Shown here piece after piece: positions 48,759-59,255 of a stretch of 64,000 bases of DNA. Position 1 is the stretch's first letter, and each line of letters begins with the position of its first letter. The position numbers and the translations under genes are program-made. Under the pieces are notes generated by a model. It ran no database searches. It saw only the letters and a list, made by a program, of their open reading frames with translations, and had not been told where the DNA came from. Source of the DNA: Methylotenera sp. (GTDB lineage Bacteria; Pseudomonadota; Gammaproteobacteria; Burkholderiales; Methylophilaceae); assembly GCA_002928535.1 (NCBI GenBank), contig PERG01000001.1, positions 124,001 to 188,000 of the forward strand, in the 5' to 3' direction.

Positions 48759-51332
48759 ATGAGTCAAGACAGCAACCAATTCGCTAAAGAAACCCTGCCA
48801 ATTAGTCTCGAAGATGAGATGCGCCGTTCCTACCTTGATTATGCGATGAGCGTGATCGTTGGCCGCGCATTACCAGATGTTCGGGATGGTTTAAAACCTG
48901 TGCATCGCCGCGTGCTTTTTGCGATGCATGAGTTGTCGAATGACTACAACAAACCTTATAAAAAATCAGCCCGTATCGTTGGGGATGTGATCGGTAAGTA
49001 CCACCCACATGGCGATACAGCGGTATATGACACCATCGTACGGATGGCGCAGGATTTCTCCTTACGCTATATGCTGGTGGACGGCCAAGGTAACTTCGGA
49101 TCTGTTGATGGCGACAATGCAGCAGCGATGCGTTATACGGAAATCCGTATGTCGAAAATCGCCCACGAGTTGTTAGCGGATATCGATAAGGAAACGGTCG
49201 ATTTTGGGCCTAACTATGACGGTTCTGAACACGAGCCACTCATTATGCCTGCGCGTATTCCTAACTTACTTATCAACGGCAGCTCAGGCATTGCTGTGGG
49301 TATGGCGACCAACATTCCTCCGCATAACCTGAATGAAGTGTTGGATGCCTGTTTTGCCTTATTGAAAAACCCCGAAATGGGTGTTGAGGAGCTGATTGAA
49401 TTGGTTCCGGCGCCTGACTTCCCAACGGCCGGTATCATTTACGGCACGGTAGGCGTTAAGGAAGGTTACCGAACCGGCCGTGGTCGAGTAGTGATGCGTG
49501 GCCGTACTCATGTGGAAGACCTTGAACGTGGCGGCCGCCAAGCATTGATCGTCGATGAGCTCCCGTATCAAGTCAATAAAAAGACTTTTGTAGAAAAAAT
49601 CGCAGAGCTCGTTAACGAGAAAAAAATCGAGGGTATTTCCGACTTGCGCGATGAGTCTGATAAATCTGGCATGCGCGTGGTGATCGAACTCAAGCGCGGC
49701 GAGATCCCAGAAGTCATCCTGAATAACCTCTATAAGCAAACGCAGCTACAAGATACCTTTGGTATGAATATGGTTGCGTTACTAGATGGCCAGCCACGCT
49801 TGCTGAACTTGAAACAGATGCTCGAAGCATTCCTGCGTCATCGTCGTGAAGTCATTACACGCCGTACGGTGTTTGAGCTTAAGAAAGCGCGCGATCGTGG
49901 TCATGTGTTAGAAGGTTTGGCTGTAGCATTGGCCAACGTGGACGAGATGATTGCGCTTATCAAAGCCGCACCAACGCCACCAGAAGCGAAGAAATCCTTG
50001 ATGGCTAAGGTATGGCATTCACCCGTCGTAGAAGAGATGCTAAAACGTGCCGCTATGGAGGCTTCACGTCCTGAAGGCTTAAGTATTGACTTCGGTTTAA
50101 CCCCTAATGGCTACCGATTATCAGAAACACAAGCGCAGGAAATCCTGCAAATGCGTTTACAACGCTTAACCGGGCTTGAGCAAGATAAGGTTGTTTCAGA
50201 GTACAAAGAGGTGATGGATATCATTGCAGACTTGCTGGATATTTTAGCGACGCCTAGCCGTGTGACGACCATCATTACGGATGAGTTAACCGAGATTCGC
50301 AAGCAATTTGGTGATAAGCGTCGTAGTGAAATTGTCGTCAATGCGCAGGATTTGTCTTTGGAAGACCTCATCACCCCGCAAGATGTGGTCGTAACCTTAT
50401 CGCACACCGGTTATGTGAAATCTCAGCCACTGGATGAGTATCGTGCACAACGCCGCGGTGGCCGTGGTAAACAGGCCGCACCGACTAAGGAAGATGATTT
50501 CATCGATAAGATGTTCGTGGCTAATACCCATGATTACATCTTGTGCTTCTCAAGCCGTGGTCGCGTGTACTGGTTGAAAGTTTACGAAGTGCCACAGGGC
50601 AGCCGTATTGGCCGTGGCAAACCGATCGTGAACTTGTTCCCATTGGAAGAGGGCGAAAAAATCAATGCGATTCTTTCCGTGAAAGAATTCGATGACAATC
50701 ACTTCATCTTTATGGCTACCGCACAAGGTACTGTGAAGAAAACAGCGTTAAGCGAATTCGCCAACCCGCGTAAATCCGGCATTATCGCAATTAATCTGGA
50801 TGAGGGTGATTACTTGATTGGTGCAGAAATCACCAATGGTTCTAACGACATTGTGCTTGTTTCTAATGGCGGTAAAGCCGTTTGGTTCACCGAAAACGAT
50901 GAAAAAAATGGTGTGCGTCCTATGGGCCGTGCGACACGCGGTGTGCGCGGCATGAAGCTCGCAGCGAAACAACAAGTGTTGTCCTTGTTGATTGCAGATA
51001 GTGATCAGCAAACCGTATTAGTAGCGACAGAAAATGGTTACGGCAAACGTACGGTATTGGCTGACTTCCGTCATTCTGGCCGCGGTACGCAAGGCGTTAA
51101 AGCTATTGCGATTAGTGAGCGGAATGGTTTAGTAGTTGCTGCAAAACTTGTGAATGAAGAAGATGAAATCATGCTTATCACGACTGGTGGCGTGCTGATT
51201 AGAACGCGCGTCAAAGAAATCCGTGAACTTGGCCGTGCGACTCAAGGGGTGACGCTGATCAATCTAGGCGAAGGCGAAAAATTGTCTGGCCTTGAAAAAA
51301 TCGTTGAGACAGACGAGCAAGAGCAAGAGTAA
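48759..51332 (+). CDS. gyrA: DNA gyrase subunit A
   Basis: An 857-residue type II topoisomerase subunit that cuts and rejoins DNA during negative supercoiling. The active-site tyrosine is Y126 in [10 protein letters not shown]. The quinolone region reads [17 protein letters not shown], with Thr87 where E. coli has Ser83 and the usual Asp91. The C-terminal wrapping domain carries the GyrA box QRRGGRG and an acidic tail. It starts the gyrA-serC-pheA-hisC block typical of beta- and gammaproteobacteria. Confidence 0.98.
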   Translation: MSQDSNQFAKETLPISLEDEMRRSYLDYAMSVIVGRALPDVRDGLKPVHRRVLFAMHELSNDYNKPYKKSARIVGDVIGKYHPHGDTAVYDTIVRMAQDFSLRYMLVDGQGNFGSVDGDNAAAMRYTEIRMSKIAHELLADIDKETVDFGPNYDGSEHEPLIMPARIPNLLINGSSGIAVGMATNIPPHNLNEVLDACFALLKNPEMGVEELIELVPAPDFPTAGIIYGTVGVKEGYRTGRGRVVMRGRTHVEDLERGGRQALIVDELPYQVNKKTFVEKIAELVNEKKIEGISDLRDESDKSGMRVVIELKRGEIPEVILNNLYKQTQLQDTFGMNMVALLDGQPRLLNLKQMLEAFLRHRREVITRRTVFELKKARDRGHVLEGLAVALANVDEMIALIKAAPTPPEAKKSLMAKVWHSPVVEEMLKRAAMEASRPEGLSIDFGLTPNGYRLSETQAQEILQMRLQRLTGLEQDKVVSEYKEVMDIIADLLDILATPSRVTTIITDELTEIRKQFGDKRRSEIVVNAQDLSLEDLITPQDVVVTLSHTGYVKSQPLDEYRAQRRGGRGKQAAPTKEDDFIDKMFVANTHDYILCFSSRGRVYWLKVYEVPQGSRIGRGKPIVNLFPLEEGEKINAILSVKEFDDNHFIFMATAQGTVKKTALSEFANPRKSGIIAINLDEGDYLIGAEITNGSNDIVLVSNGGKAVWFTENDEKNGVRPMGRATRGVRGMKLAAKQQVLSLLIADSDQQTVLVATENGYGKRTVLADFRHSGRGTQGVKAIAISERNGLVVAAKLVNEEDEIMLITTGGVLIRTRVKEIRELGRATQGVTLINLGEGEKLSGLEKIVETDEQEQE

Positions 51333-51349
51333 CTTATAAGAATAAAAGT

Positions 51350-52426
51350 ATGACGCAAATTTATAATTTTTCTGCAGGACCGGCGGTATTGCCAAAACCA
51401 GTGCTTGAACAAGCCCAAGCTGAAATGCTTGATTGGCGCGGTTCAGGCATGAGCGTCATGGAGATGTCACATCGCGGTAAAGAATTTACCAGCATCCTGG
51501 AAAAGACCGAAGCGGATTTACGTAGTTTAATCAATATTCCGTCCAACTATAAAGTGTTGTTCCTGCAAGGCGGAGCCATTGCTGAAAACGCCATGATCCC
51601 ACTGAATTTATTGGCGGGAAAATCGGCAGATTATGCGGTGACTGGTGGTTGGAGTAAGCGCAGCGTAGATGATGCCAGTGCCTACGGTACTATTAATGTA
51701 GTTGCAAGCAGTGAAGCCGACCACTATACCTATGTGCCGGATTTTGCCGGCTGGAAGTTGAATAGAGATGCTGCTTATTTGCATATCTGTACCAACGAAA
51801 CCATGAGCGGTGTGGAATTTGATGGTTTGCCTAATACAGGGGATGTGCCTATTGTGGCTGATATGTCGTCTCATATCCTGTCACGCAATATTAACGTGAG
51901 TGAGTACGGGGTCATTTATGGCGGCGCACAAAAAAACATCGGGCCTGCTGGCTTATGTATCGTGATTGTCCGAGAAGATCTGTTGAATCGTGCGTCTAAA
52001 CTAACGCCTGCCGTATTTAATTGGAAAACCCAGGTAGAACATCATTCCATGATCAATACGCCGCCGACCTACAGCATTTATATTGCCGGGCTGGTATTCG
52101 AGTGGCTACAGGCACAAGGCGGTGTAACGGCAATCGAACAGAAAAACATTGCTAAAGCCAAATTGCTTTATGATTATATCGACAGCACGGATTTCTATGC
52201 CAATAAAGTGGCTTTAAAAAATCGTTCGCGCATGAATATCCCGTTTTATTTGCAAGACGAAAGCTTGAATGCGGCTTTCCTGAAGGGCGCAGATGAAAAC
52301 GGCTTATTGCAATTAAAGGGCCATCGTTTGGTGGGAGGTATGCGTGCTTCAATTTACAATGCGATGCCAATTGAAGGCGTGCAGGCCTTGGTTAACTATA
52401 TGAAAGCTTTCGAAAGCAGTCATTAA
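51350..52426 (+). CDS. serC: Phosphoserine aminotransferase
   Basis: A 358-residue PLP aminotransferase for serine and pyridoxine synthesis. NFSAGPAVLPKPVLEQAQ opens the protein, VMEMSHRGKEF and the PLP lysine region YGGAQKNIGPAG are diagnostic. It lies 17 bp after gyrA and 3 bp before pheA, so one transcript is likely. Confidence 0.98.
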   Translation: MTQIYNFSAGPAVLPKPVLEQAQAEMLDWRGSGMSVMEMSHRGKEFTSILEKTEADLRSLINIPSNYKVLFLQGGAIAENAMIPLNLLAGKSADYAVTGGWSKRSVDDASAYGTINVVASSEADHYTYVPDFAGWKLNRDAAYLHICTNETMSGVEFDGLPNTGDVPIVADMSSHILSRNINVSEYGVIYGGAQKNIGPAGLCIVIVREDLLNRASKLTPAVFNWKTQVEHHSMINTPPTYSIYIAGLVFEWLQAQGGVTAIEQKNIAKAKLLYDYIDSTDFYANKVALKNRSRMNIPFYLQDESLNAAFLKGADENGLLQLKGHRLVGGMRASIYNAMPIEGVQALVNYMKAFESSH

Positions 52427-52429
52427 CAC

Positions 52430-53545
52430 ATGAGTGATCCCAATAATTCTTTACCTAATGAGTCTGTAGCGCAGGAAAAAACGGCTAAGTTACAGTCCTG
52501 CCGTAATGAGATTGATGCGCTCGATAACGAGATGTTGAAGCTCGTTAGCCGCCGTGCACAGCTTGCGCACGAAATTGGTGGTTTAAAAGATGATGGCGTG
52601 ATCTATCGTCCTGAACGTGAAGCACAAGTGTTGCGACGCTTGACTGAACTTAATAATGGACCCCTGCCAGCCGAAGCGATAACGCAGATATTCAGAAGCA
52701 TTATGTCCAATTGCCGTGCACTCGAAAAAGAGTTGTCAGTTGCTTTTCTAGGTCCGCTAGGTACATTCAGTGAAGAGGCTGCCTATAAGCAATTTGGCGG
52801 ATTATCAGCACCCATACAATGCAGTTCTATAGATGAAGTATTCAGGCAAGTAGAGTCAGGTAAAGCCAATTATGGCGTAGTGCCTGTAGAAAACTCTACA
52901 GAGGGCGCAGTAGGGCGCACGCTGGACTTGCTGATGCAGACCAATCTGAAAATCTGTGGTGAAATTGAATTAGCTGTTCACCACAATCTGCTTTCCAAGC
53001 AAACTGATCCTAAACGCGTTACTAAAGTCTATTCTCACGCACAATCATTAGCGCAATGTCATGAATGGCTCAACAAAAATATGCCGCACGTGGAGCGCGA
53101 ATCCGTGATCAGTAATGCTGAAGCGGCAAGACTGGCAGCTCTCCAAGAAAACACTGCAGCCATTGCCAGTAAGCGTGCTGCTGAATTATTCCAACTTGAA
53201 ATTCTCAACGAAAATATTGAGGATGATGCGAAAAATACAACACGTTTCCTGGTGTTGTCCCAGCATGAAGTCGCACCTTCAGGCAAAGATAAAACTTCAT
53301 TAGTCATGGCAACGAAAAATGTGCCGGGGGCAATGCTTGATTTGTTAGACCCACTGGCGCAATATGGGATCAGTATGACGAAATTAGAAACACGCCCCTC
53401 CAAAACCGGTCTGTGGGAATATATGTTCTTTGTTGATATTGAAGGGCATTACCAGGATAAGAAGGTATTGGCTGCTATCGGCGAAATTAATAATAAAGCT
53501 TCATTTTTAAAGTTGTTAGGTTCTTACCCTGTAGCGCTTTTATGA
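52430..53545 (+). CDS. pheA: Chorismate mutase/prephenate dehydratase (P-protein)
   Basis: A 371-residue bifunctional enzyme toward phenylalanine. The N-terminal AroQ chorismate mutase helix bundle (about residues 22-105) has RNEIDALDNEMLKLVSRRAQ. The prephenate dehydratase domain (about 105-285) has FLGPLGTFSEEAA, VVPVENSTEGAVG and the catalytic TTRFLVLSQ. The C-terminal ACT domain (about 288-371) has KTSLVMATKNVPGAM and TKLETRPSKTGLWEY, where phenylalanine feeds back. It is 3 bp from serC. Confidence 0.98.
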   Translation: MSDPNNSLPNESVAQEKTAKLQSCRNEIDALDNEMLKLVSRRAQLAHEIGGLKDDGVIYRPEREAQVLRRLTELNNGPLPAEAITQIFRSIMSNCRALEKELSVAFLGPLGTFSEEAAYKQFGGLSAPIQCSSIDEVFRQVESGKANYGVVPVENSTEGAVGRTLDLLMQTNLKICGEIELAVHHNLLSKQTDPKRVTKVYSHAQSLAQCHEWLNKNMPHVERESVISNAEAARLAALQENTAAIASKRAAELFQLEILNENIEDDAKNTTRFLVLSQHEVAPSGKDKTSLVMATKNVPGAMLDLLDPLAQYGISMTKLETRPSKTGLWEYMFFVDIEGHYQDKKVLAAIGEINNKASFLKLLGSYPVALL

Positions 53546-53576
53546 TAGACCATCAAAAACATAGTTAGCATTGACG

Positions 53577-54734
53577 ATGCCCCTCAGTGAATCTATTTTA
53601 AGCAACAGCCGTTGGAGCGAATATTCACTGACCTTCAAAAACTCACGTTTAGAAGCCCATTACAAGCATCACACTTTTCCCCGGTTATTATCTCAAGCAC
53701 GTTTGGCCCTATTGCTCGGCGCTATGATGTACGAAATGTACGGCATACTCGATTTTCTATTGGTTGCCAAGACTGCACTAAGTCAAATCACTGTTATCCG
53801 CACTGTCACAACATTCACGATTTTAATCGTATTTGGCATTACTTTTCTAAGGGCATTTAAACGCTATACACAACAGATTCTGACCTTTATTTTTCTTTTC
53901 TCGGCAATTGGTCTACTGTGGAAGATGGCGCTGATTCAACAAAGCGTGTTTCCTTATTATTTCTCAGGCTTGCTGCTTATGATTTTTTGGATACACGCTT
54001 TTTATATCTTGAATTTTAAGTATGCTTTTTATTGCACTTTGAGTATCGTCTGTATCTCTGCTATCGCGTTCATTAGTATCTTTACTTATAGTGACGTGGA
54101 AATATTTGGCTATCTATTCATCCTTTTATCCGTGTTTGGCGTCTCGGTATTCTCCAGTTATATTGCAGAAAAACGTGACCGTGCATTATTCCTACGTGAA
54201 AAAGAGCTGGACAGGGAACGTTACGTGCAACGTGAACGCGCTACCCATGACAGCCTGACTGACTTACCTAATAGAGTATTACTGATGGATCGGATTAACC
54301 AGGCAATACTGGAATCCAGGCGCAATAACCAGTTGTCGGCAGCCTTCTTTATTGACCTAGACAACTTTAAGGATATCAATGATACCTATGGACATGGCAC
54401 AGGTGATATCGTGCTTATCGAAGTTGCTTCCAGGCTGAAGTCCAGTATTCGCGCAGCAGACACAGTATCCCGACTTGCAGGGGATGAGTTTTTCGTGCTG
54501 GCGAGAGATATTAAAAGTGAAGAACTTGCCAAAATATTTGGCAATAAATTATTGAGTCAAATCAATAGGCCATACTTTATTGATAATGAATCATTAGCTT
54601 ATGATTTATCAGCCAGTATTGGTATCTGTCTTTTTCCATATCCCGGAGCAACTGCACTGGAAGTGATTGCAAAAGCTGATCGCGCAATGTACCAGGTCAA
54701 ACTTAGCGATAAATCAGGCATTAAAATCGCATAA
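53577..54734 (+). CDS. Membrane diguanylate cyclase (GGDEF family, AGDEF variant)
   Basis: A 385-residue protein with five to six hydrophobic segments in the first half (about residues 40-200), then a GGDEF domain introduced by ATHDSLTDLPNRVLLMDRI. The nucleotide motif is AGDEF (SRLAGDEFFVLARD), an accepted active variant, and DLDNFKDINDTYGHGTGD supplies the metal-binding Asp. No RxxD inhibitory site is obvious. A TTG two codons upstream (53571) is an alternative start. It lies 31 bp after pheA and before hisC, interrupting the aromatic block. Confidence 0.88.
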   Translation: MPLSESILSNSRWSEYSLTFKNSRLEAHYKHHTFPRLLSQARLALLLGAMMYEMYGILDFLLVAKTALSQITVIRTVTTFTILIVFGITFLRAFKRYTQQILTFIFLFSAIGLLWKMALIQQSVFPYYFSGLLLMIFWIHAFYILNFKYAFYCTLSIVCISAIAFISIFTYSDVEIFGYLFILLSVFGVSVFSSYIAEKRDRALFLREKELDRERYVQRERATHDSLTDLPNRVLLMDRINQAILESRRNNQLSAAFFIDLDNFKDINDTYGHGTGDIVLIEVASRLKSSIRAADTVSRLAGDEFFVLARDIKSEELAKIFGNKLLSQINRPYFIDNESLAYDLSASIGICLFPYPGATALEVIAKADRAMYQVKLSDKSGIKIA

Positions 54735-54828
54735 TCTGATATTCTGGGCGATTAATTTATATCCTTCATAGGCATGATAAAATAGCTTTTATTTTTTCCC
54801 GGCGAAAGCCGTTTTTTTTATTAACCAT

Positions 54829-55959
54829 ATGAACGTTACAAGCATTGCATCCATGACAAATTTAGCGCCTGAATATATCCGTGCAATTGCCCCTTATCAG
54901 GGGGGTAAACCGATCACCGAGCTCGCACGTGAGATGGGCTTGTTACCTGAAAATATAATCAAACTCGCTTCTAATGAAAATCCATTAGGCATTAGTCCTA
55001 AAGCTGAGTTTGCTATTCAGGAAGCTTTATTCGACATTTCGCGCTATCCGGATGGCAATAGTTATGCCTTGCGTGATGCAGTCAGTCATAGGTTCCAGGT
55101 AGCACCTGAGCAAATTGTGTTTGGTAATGGCTCAAATGATATTCTTGAGTTGGCGGCGCGTGCATTCTTAACTGTGGGTGCAGAAGCTATTTATGCAGAA
55201 CATGCATTTGCCGTGTATCCACTAGTAACGCAAGCTACTGGCGCGACAGGTATTACTGTGCCCGCTAAAGATTATGGACACGACCTGACTGCCATGCTGG
55301 CCGCAATTAATGCTAAGACCCGCATGGTTTTCGTGGCGAACCCGAACAATCCTACTGGTACCTTATTAGCTAAGGATGCGCTGTATGCCTTCTTAAAACA
55401 GGTGCCAGACCAGGTGCTGGTGGTACTGGATGAAGCTTACGATGAGTATTTACCAGCAGCGCATAAATCCGAGGCAATTACGTGGTTGAGTGAGTTTAAC
55501 AATTTGATTATTTCACGCACTTTTTCCAAAGCCTACGGGCTCGCTGGGTTACGCGTAGGTTTTGGTATGATGCATGCTGACATTGCCGCCATGATGAACC
55601 GCGTACGCCAACCATTTAATGTCAACTCGATTGCACAAGCCGCAGCGATTGCCTCGTTGGCCGATGAAGATTTTGTGGCACGGAGTTATGCACTTAACCA
55701 GGCAGGCATGGCCCAACTCACACAAGGCTTTAAAAAGCTGGGTTTGGAGTATATAACTTCTTATGCAAACTTCGTGAGCTTTAAAGTGACCAATGCTGCG
55801 GATGTGAACCATAAACTATTACAGAATGGTGTGATCGTGAGACCAATTGCTAATTACGGCATGCCTGAATATTTGCGTGTCAGCATAGGCTTGTTTAACG
55901 AAAATGCCCGTTTTCTGGAAGTGTTGCAAACCATATTAAACCCTACGAATAATGCATGA
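54829..55959 (+). CDS. hisC: Histidinol-phosphate/aromatic aminotransferase
   Basis: A 376-residue class I/II PLP aminotransferase, with LASNENPLGISPKAE, FVANPNNPTGTLL, VLDEAYDEY and the PLP lysine K234 in SRTFSKAYGLAGLRVG. Position after pheA is the classical betaproteobacterial hisC2 site, where the enzyme often serves phenylalanine and tyrosine synthesis as well as histidine. Which reaction dominates cannot be read from sequence. Its stop overlaps the DAHP synthase start by 4 bp. Confidence 0.94.
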   Translation: MNVTSIASMTNLAPEYIRAIAPYQGGKPITELAREMGLLPENIIKLASNENPLGISPKAEFAIQEALFDISRYPDGNSYALRDAVSHRFQVAPEQIVFGNGSNDILELAARAFLTVGAEAIYAEHAFAVYPLVTQATGATGITVPAKDYGHDLTAMLAAINAKTRMVFVANPNNPTGTLLAKDALYAFLKQVPDQVLVVLDEAYDEYLPAAHKSEAITWLSEFNNLIISRTFSKAYGLAGLRVGFGMMHADIAAMMNRVRQPFNVNSIAQAAAIASLADEDFVARSYALNQAGMAQLTQGFKKLGLEYITSYANFVSFKVTNAADVNHKLLQNGVIVRPIANYGMPEYLRVSIGLFNENARFLEVLQTILNPTNNA

Positions 55960-57068
55960 TGAATATTAATGAAAAATCGAATGCAATGACCTACGAAAAG
56001 CTGGCGACAGATGATGTCCGCGTGCGCGAGATCAAGACGCTTATTACGCCTATGGAGCTACTGGGCCGTTTGAAAGAAAGTGCTGCAACCACGCAAAATA
56101 TTTTAAACACACGTAATGGGATACACCATATTCTGCATCAAGCTGATGATCGTTTATTGGTCATCGTGGGGCCATGTTCGATTCATGACACCACTGCTGG
56201 TATGGAGTATGCACGCCGTTTGCTCGAAGTGCGTAATACACTTGCAGCGGATTTGTTGATTGTGATGCGCGTTTATTTTGAAAAGCCACGTACCACCGTA
56301 GGCTGGAAGGGCCTGATTAATGACCCGCATCTGGACGGTAGCTACCATATTAATGAAGGCTTGGAGCGTGCGCGTAAATTCCTGCTCGATGTGAATGAGC
56401 TGGGGATGCCCGCCGGGATTGAGTTCTTGGATATGATTACGCCGCAATATACTGCTGACCTAGTAAGCTGGGGTGCAATCGGAGCCCGCACAACCGAATC
56501 ACAAATTCACCGAGAATTGGCATCTGGCTTATCCTGCCCAGTTGGTTTTAAAAACGGTACTGATGGTAGTGTACGCGTAGCGATAGATGCCATCAAAACG
56601 GCCTCTAGCCCACATCATTTTCTTTCAGTGACGAAAGAAGGGCAATCTGCAATCTTTGCTACCAGCGGTAATGAAGATTGCCATGTGATTCTACGGGGTG
56701 GTAAAACACCTAATTACGATGCAAAAAGTGTAAATGCCGCATGTGAGAGTCTGGCAACTGCAGGGCTGGCGCCTAGATTAATGGTGGATTGCAGTCATGC
56801 CAATAGCCAAAAGCAATATCGTTTGCAAATAGAAGTAGCGAAAGATATAGCCCAGCAAATTGCTTTAGGCGAGTCACGGATTATGGGCGTCATGATCGAG
56901 TCTCATTTAAACGAAGGTCGTCAAGAGCATACGCCTGGATGTACCTTAGAATATGGTAAGTCGATAACGGATGCTTGTTTGGGTTGGGATGATACGGTTG
57001 ACGTGTTACAAAGTTTAGCTAACGCAGTACGCATCCGACGTCAGAAGCGCCTTGAAGATGATGTTTAG
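55956..57068 (+). CDS. aroG: 3-deoxy-7-phosphoheptulonate (DAHP) synthase, class I
   Basis: A 370-residue enzyme for the first shikimate step, condensing PEP with erythrose 4-phosphate. It matches AroF/AroG/AroH with VGPCSIHDTTAGMEYARRL, MRVYFEKPRTTVGWKGLINDP (in part), GFKNGTDG and MVDCSHANSQKQY. Which feedback class it is (Phe, Tyr or Trp) is not evident, so the symbol is nominal. Two adjacent ATG codons occur at the start, the first overlapping the hisC stop by 4 bp. Confidence 0.93.
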   Translation: MMNINEKSNAMTYEKLATDDVRVREIKTLITPMELLGRLKESAATTQNILNTRNGIHHILHQADDRLLVIVGPCSIHDTTAGMEYARRLLEVRNTLAADLLIVMRVYFEKPRTTVGWKGLINDPHLDGSYHINEGLERARKFLLDVNELGMPAGIEFLDMITPQYTADLVSWGAIGARTTESQIHRELASGLSCPVGFKNGTDGSVRVAIDAIKTASSPHHFLSVTKEGQSAIFATSGNEDCHVILRGGKTPNYDAKSVNAACESLATAGLAPRLMVDCSHANSQKQYRLQIEVAKDIAQQIALGESRIMGVMIESHLNEGRQEHTPGCTLEYGKSITDACLGWDDTVDVLQSLANAVRIRRQKRLEDDV

Positions 57069-57225
57069 TCATCGCTTTCACCATAGTGCCATCATGAATT
57101 TACTTAGGCTTTTATGGTTATCTTTGCCATGTTGCAAACTACCGATTGCGCGCACAATTCGTTTCACGTTGTGACGCAGTAATAAATACAACGGACTTAC
57201 TAACTTACTTAAAAGGAAATTTAAT

Positions 57226-57297
57226 ATGTGGACTAAACCAGCTGCTACAGAAATGCGTTTTGGCTTTGAAGTAACAATGTACGTAATGAACAAATAA
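57226..57297 (+). CDS. pqqA: PQQ precursor peptide PqqA
   Basis: A 23-residue ribosomal precursor of pyrroloquinoline quinone. The start MWTKPAATEMRFG is typical, and Glu15 and Tyr19 (FEVTMY) have the E-x-x-x-Y spacing of the residues that PqqE joins and that become the cofactor. AAGGA lies 8 bases before the ATG. It is followed 35 bp later by a hairpin with a T-run and only then, 234 bp on, by pqqB. Confidence 0.96.
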   Translation: MWTKPAATEMRFGFEVTMYVMNK

Positions 57298-57332
57298 TTA
57301 GCCAAAACTTGAATTAAGTTGTGCTAATTGTG

Positions 57333-57363
57333 AAAAAAGGCTGCCGCAAGACAGCCTTTTTTT
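57333..57363 (+). terminator. Terminator/attenuator between pqqA and pqqB
   Basis: AAAAAAGGCTG (57333-57343), an 8-nt loop and CAGCCTTTTTT (57352-57362) form an 11-bp stem with a T-run. Placed directly after pqqA, it should yield abundant short pqqA message and limited read-through to pqqBCDE, as reported for pqqA in other methylotrophs. Confidence 0.9.
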
Positions 57364-57453
57364 ATAAGAAAAAAGCTGTCTAGGAATAATTTTTAGAAAT
57401 AATTTAAGCAAGCTTTTGTTATAACAGTAAGTAATGGGTAGATATGAAGATCG

Positions 57454-57469
57454 GTTAAGTTTACTTAAC
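57454..57469. promoter_or_regulatory. Small palindrome upstream of pqqB
   Basis: GTTAAG, a TTTA spacer and CTTAAC form a perfect 6-bp inverted repeat about 60 bp before pqqB. It could be an operator for a second promoter of pqqBCDE; no regulator is identified. Confidence 0.25.
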
Positions 57470-57531
57470 GCAGTTTAAGTTTTAAGAGAGTAAAATTCGG
57501 GTTCTTTCAGTTAGTTAATCGGTAAAAAAAT

Positions 57532-58464
57532 ATGCACATTCACGTATTAGGTGCCGCAGCAGGCGGTGGCTTCCCACAATGGAACTGTAACTGTTTCAAT
57601 TGTGATGGATTAAGAAAAAAAACAATTAAAGCGACTAAACGGACGCAGTCATCGATTTGTGTAAGTGGTGATGGTGTCAACTGGGTATTGTTCAATGCTT
57701 CGCCCGATGTGTTGCAACAGATCCAGGATTTTGCACCGCTACAGCCTGGCCGTAATATCCGTGATACCGGCATCCAGGCGATTGTTCTCATAGATGCACA
57801 GATTGACCATACCACCGGACTCTTTATGCTGCGCGAAGGCCAAGTAAAGCGTGAGATTTACTGTACCAATATGGTGTATGAAGACTTAACCTCAGGTAAC
57901 CAGGTATTGAATATTTTAGGTCATTACTGCGGTATTAACCGTCATGATGTGCCGATTGATGGTAAGCAGAGTTTTACCATTCCTAATGTACCAAACCTCA
58001 AATTTACAGCTGTTGCATTGAAGAGTGCGGCGCCACCATATTCACCACACCGCAATGATCCCCACCCAGGCGATACCATAGGTGTACTGATTGAAGAGAT
58101 CAGTACCGGTAAGAAGTGCTGGTACTCCCCTGGTTTGGGAGAGATTGAGCCGCACTTGCCGGAACTCATGAGTCAAGCAGATTGCATCATGGTCGATGGT
58201 ACGTTCTGGACGAATACTGAAATGATCGATATGGGCTTGATGACCAAAACCGCCCGCAGCATTGGCCATAATCCACAATCGGGCGAGGGTGGCATGATTG
58301 AGAAGTTGGATGAGTTTGGGCCTAAGGATGGCAAAGAAGTACGCAAGGTGCTGATTCATATTAATAATACTAACCCGATTCTGCGTGAAGATTCTGCAGA
58401 ACGGGCGGAGTTAGGCCGTCATGGCATTGAAGTCGCTTACGATGGCATGGACATTATTCTTTAA
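57532..58464 (+). CDS. pqqB: PQQ biosynthesis protein PqqB
   Basis: A 310-residue metallo-beta-lactamase-fold protein, with [24 protein letters not shown] at its start (only the middle of this need be compared: [11 protein letters not shown]) and the family-typical [16 protein letters not shown]. In other organisms it was shown to act as an iron-dependent hydroxylase of the Glu-Tyr intermediate. The start has no strong ribosome site. It leads the pqqBCDE cluster, 11 bp before pqqC. Confidence 0.97.
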   Translation: MHIHVLGAAAGGGFPQWNCNCFNCDGLRKKTIKATKRTQSSICVSGDGVNWVLFNASPDVLQQIQDFAPLQPGRNIRDTGIQAIVLIDAQIDHTTGLFMLREGQVKREIYCTNMVYEDLTSGNQVLNILGHYCGINRHDVPIDGKQSFTIPNVPNLKFTAVALKSAAPPYSPHRNDPHPGDTIGVLIEEISTGKKCWYSPGLGEIEPHLPELMSQADCIMVDGTFWTNTEMIDMGLMTKTARSIGHNPQSGEGGMIEKLDEFGPKDGKEVRKVLIHINNTNPILREDSAERAELGRHGIEVAYDGMDIIL

Positions 58465-58475
58465 GTGAGACGCAT

Positions 58476-59246
58476 ATGACTGAACAATTAAAACCGTGGT
58501 CTAGAGAAGAGTTCGAGGAAAAACTACGCGAAAAAGGGCGTGGTTATCATATCTATCATCCGTTTCACGTGATGATGTATGAAGGTAAATTAACCAAAGA
58601 GCAGCTGCAATCTTGGGTTGCTAACCGTTTTTATTATCAGATCGCCATTCCCATGAAAGACGCAGCGATTCTTTCTAATTGCCCCGACAAAGAGATTCGC
58701 AAAGAATGGATCGTGCGCATTACCGATCATGATGGCGTAGATGGTGTTGATGGAAAACCTGCTCAGATTGGCGGGATCGAAGCATGGATCCAGCTAGGGC
58801 AAGCCGTAGGCTTAAGTCGTGAAGATGTGACTTCCCTTAAGATGGTCAGCCCAGGCGTACGTTTCGCAGTAGATGCCTATATCAATTTTGCCAAACAGCG
58901 TTCCTGGCAAGAGTCAGTCTGTTCCAGCTTAACCGAACTGTTTGCACCCCATATTCATCAGCAGCGCATTAGCTCCTGGCCGACCATGTATCCGTGGATC
59001 AAGGAGGAAGGTTTAAGCTACTTCAAGAAACGTCTTACAGAAGCGCGGCGCGATGTGGAGCAGGGCTTGAGCGTGACACTGGATTATTTCAGTACCAGCC
59101 GTGAGATGCAGTTAAAAGCATTGGATATCTTGCAGTTCAAGCTTAATGTACTTTGGGCAATTGCCGATTCCATCATGCTCGCTTCGACTGATATTAAAGT
59201 TGAAGGCCGCGATTACTTGCGTCAGCCTGTCATTAATTTTGAATAG
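58476..59246 (+). CDS. pqqC: PQQ synthase PqqC
   Basis: A 256-residue helical, cofactorless oxidase that performs the final ring closure and eight-electron oxidation to [22 protein letters not shown], the [19 protein letters not shown] segment, DHDGVDG and [17 protein letters not shown] match the family. It sits 11 bp after pqqB and 9 bp before the pqqD start. Confidence 0.98.
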   Translation: MTEQLKPWSREEFEEKLREKGRGYHIYHPFHVMMYEGKLTKEQLQSWVANRFYYQIAIPMKDAAILSNCPDKEIRKEWIVRITDHDGVDGVDGKPAQIGGIEAWIQLGQAVGLSREDVTSLKMVSPGVRFAVDAYINFAKQRSWQESVCSSLTELFAPHIHQQRISSWPTMYPWIKEEGLSYFKKRLTEARRDVEQGLSVTLDYFSTSREMQLKALDILQFKLNVLWAIADSIMLASTDIKVEGRDYLRQPVINFE

Positions 59247-59255
59247 AACTTGAAC

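Noticed and set aside
57078-57305. 75-codon minus-strand ORF over pqqA
   Set aside because: Antisense to pqqA and its leader; starts with TTG without a ribosome site, and pqqA itself is clear.
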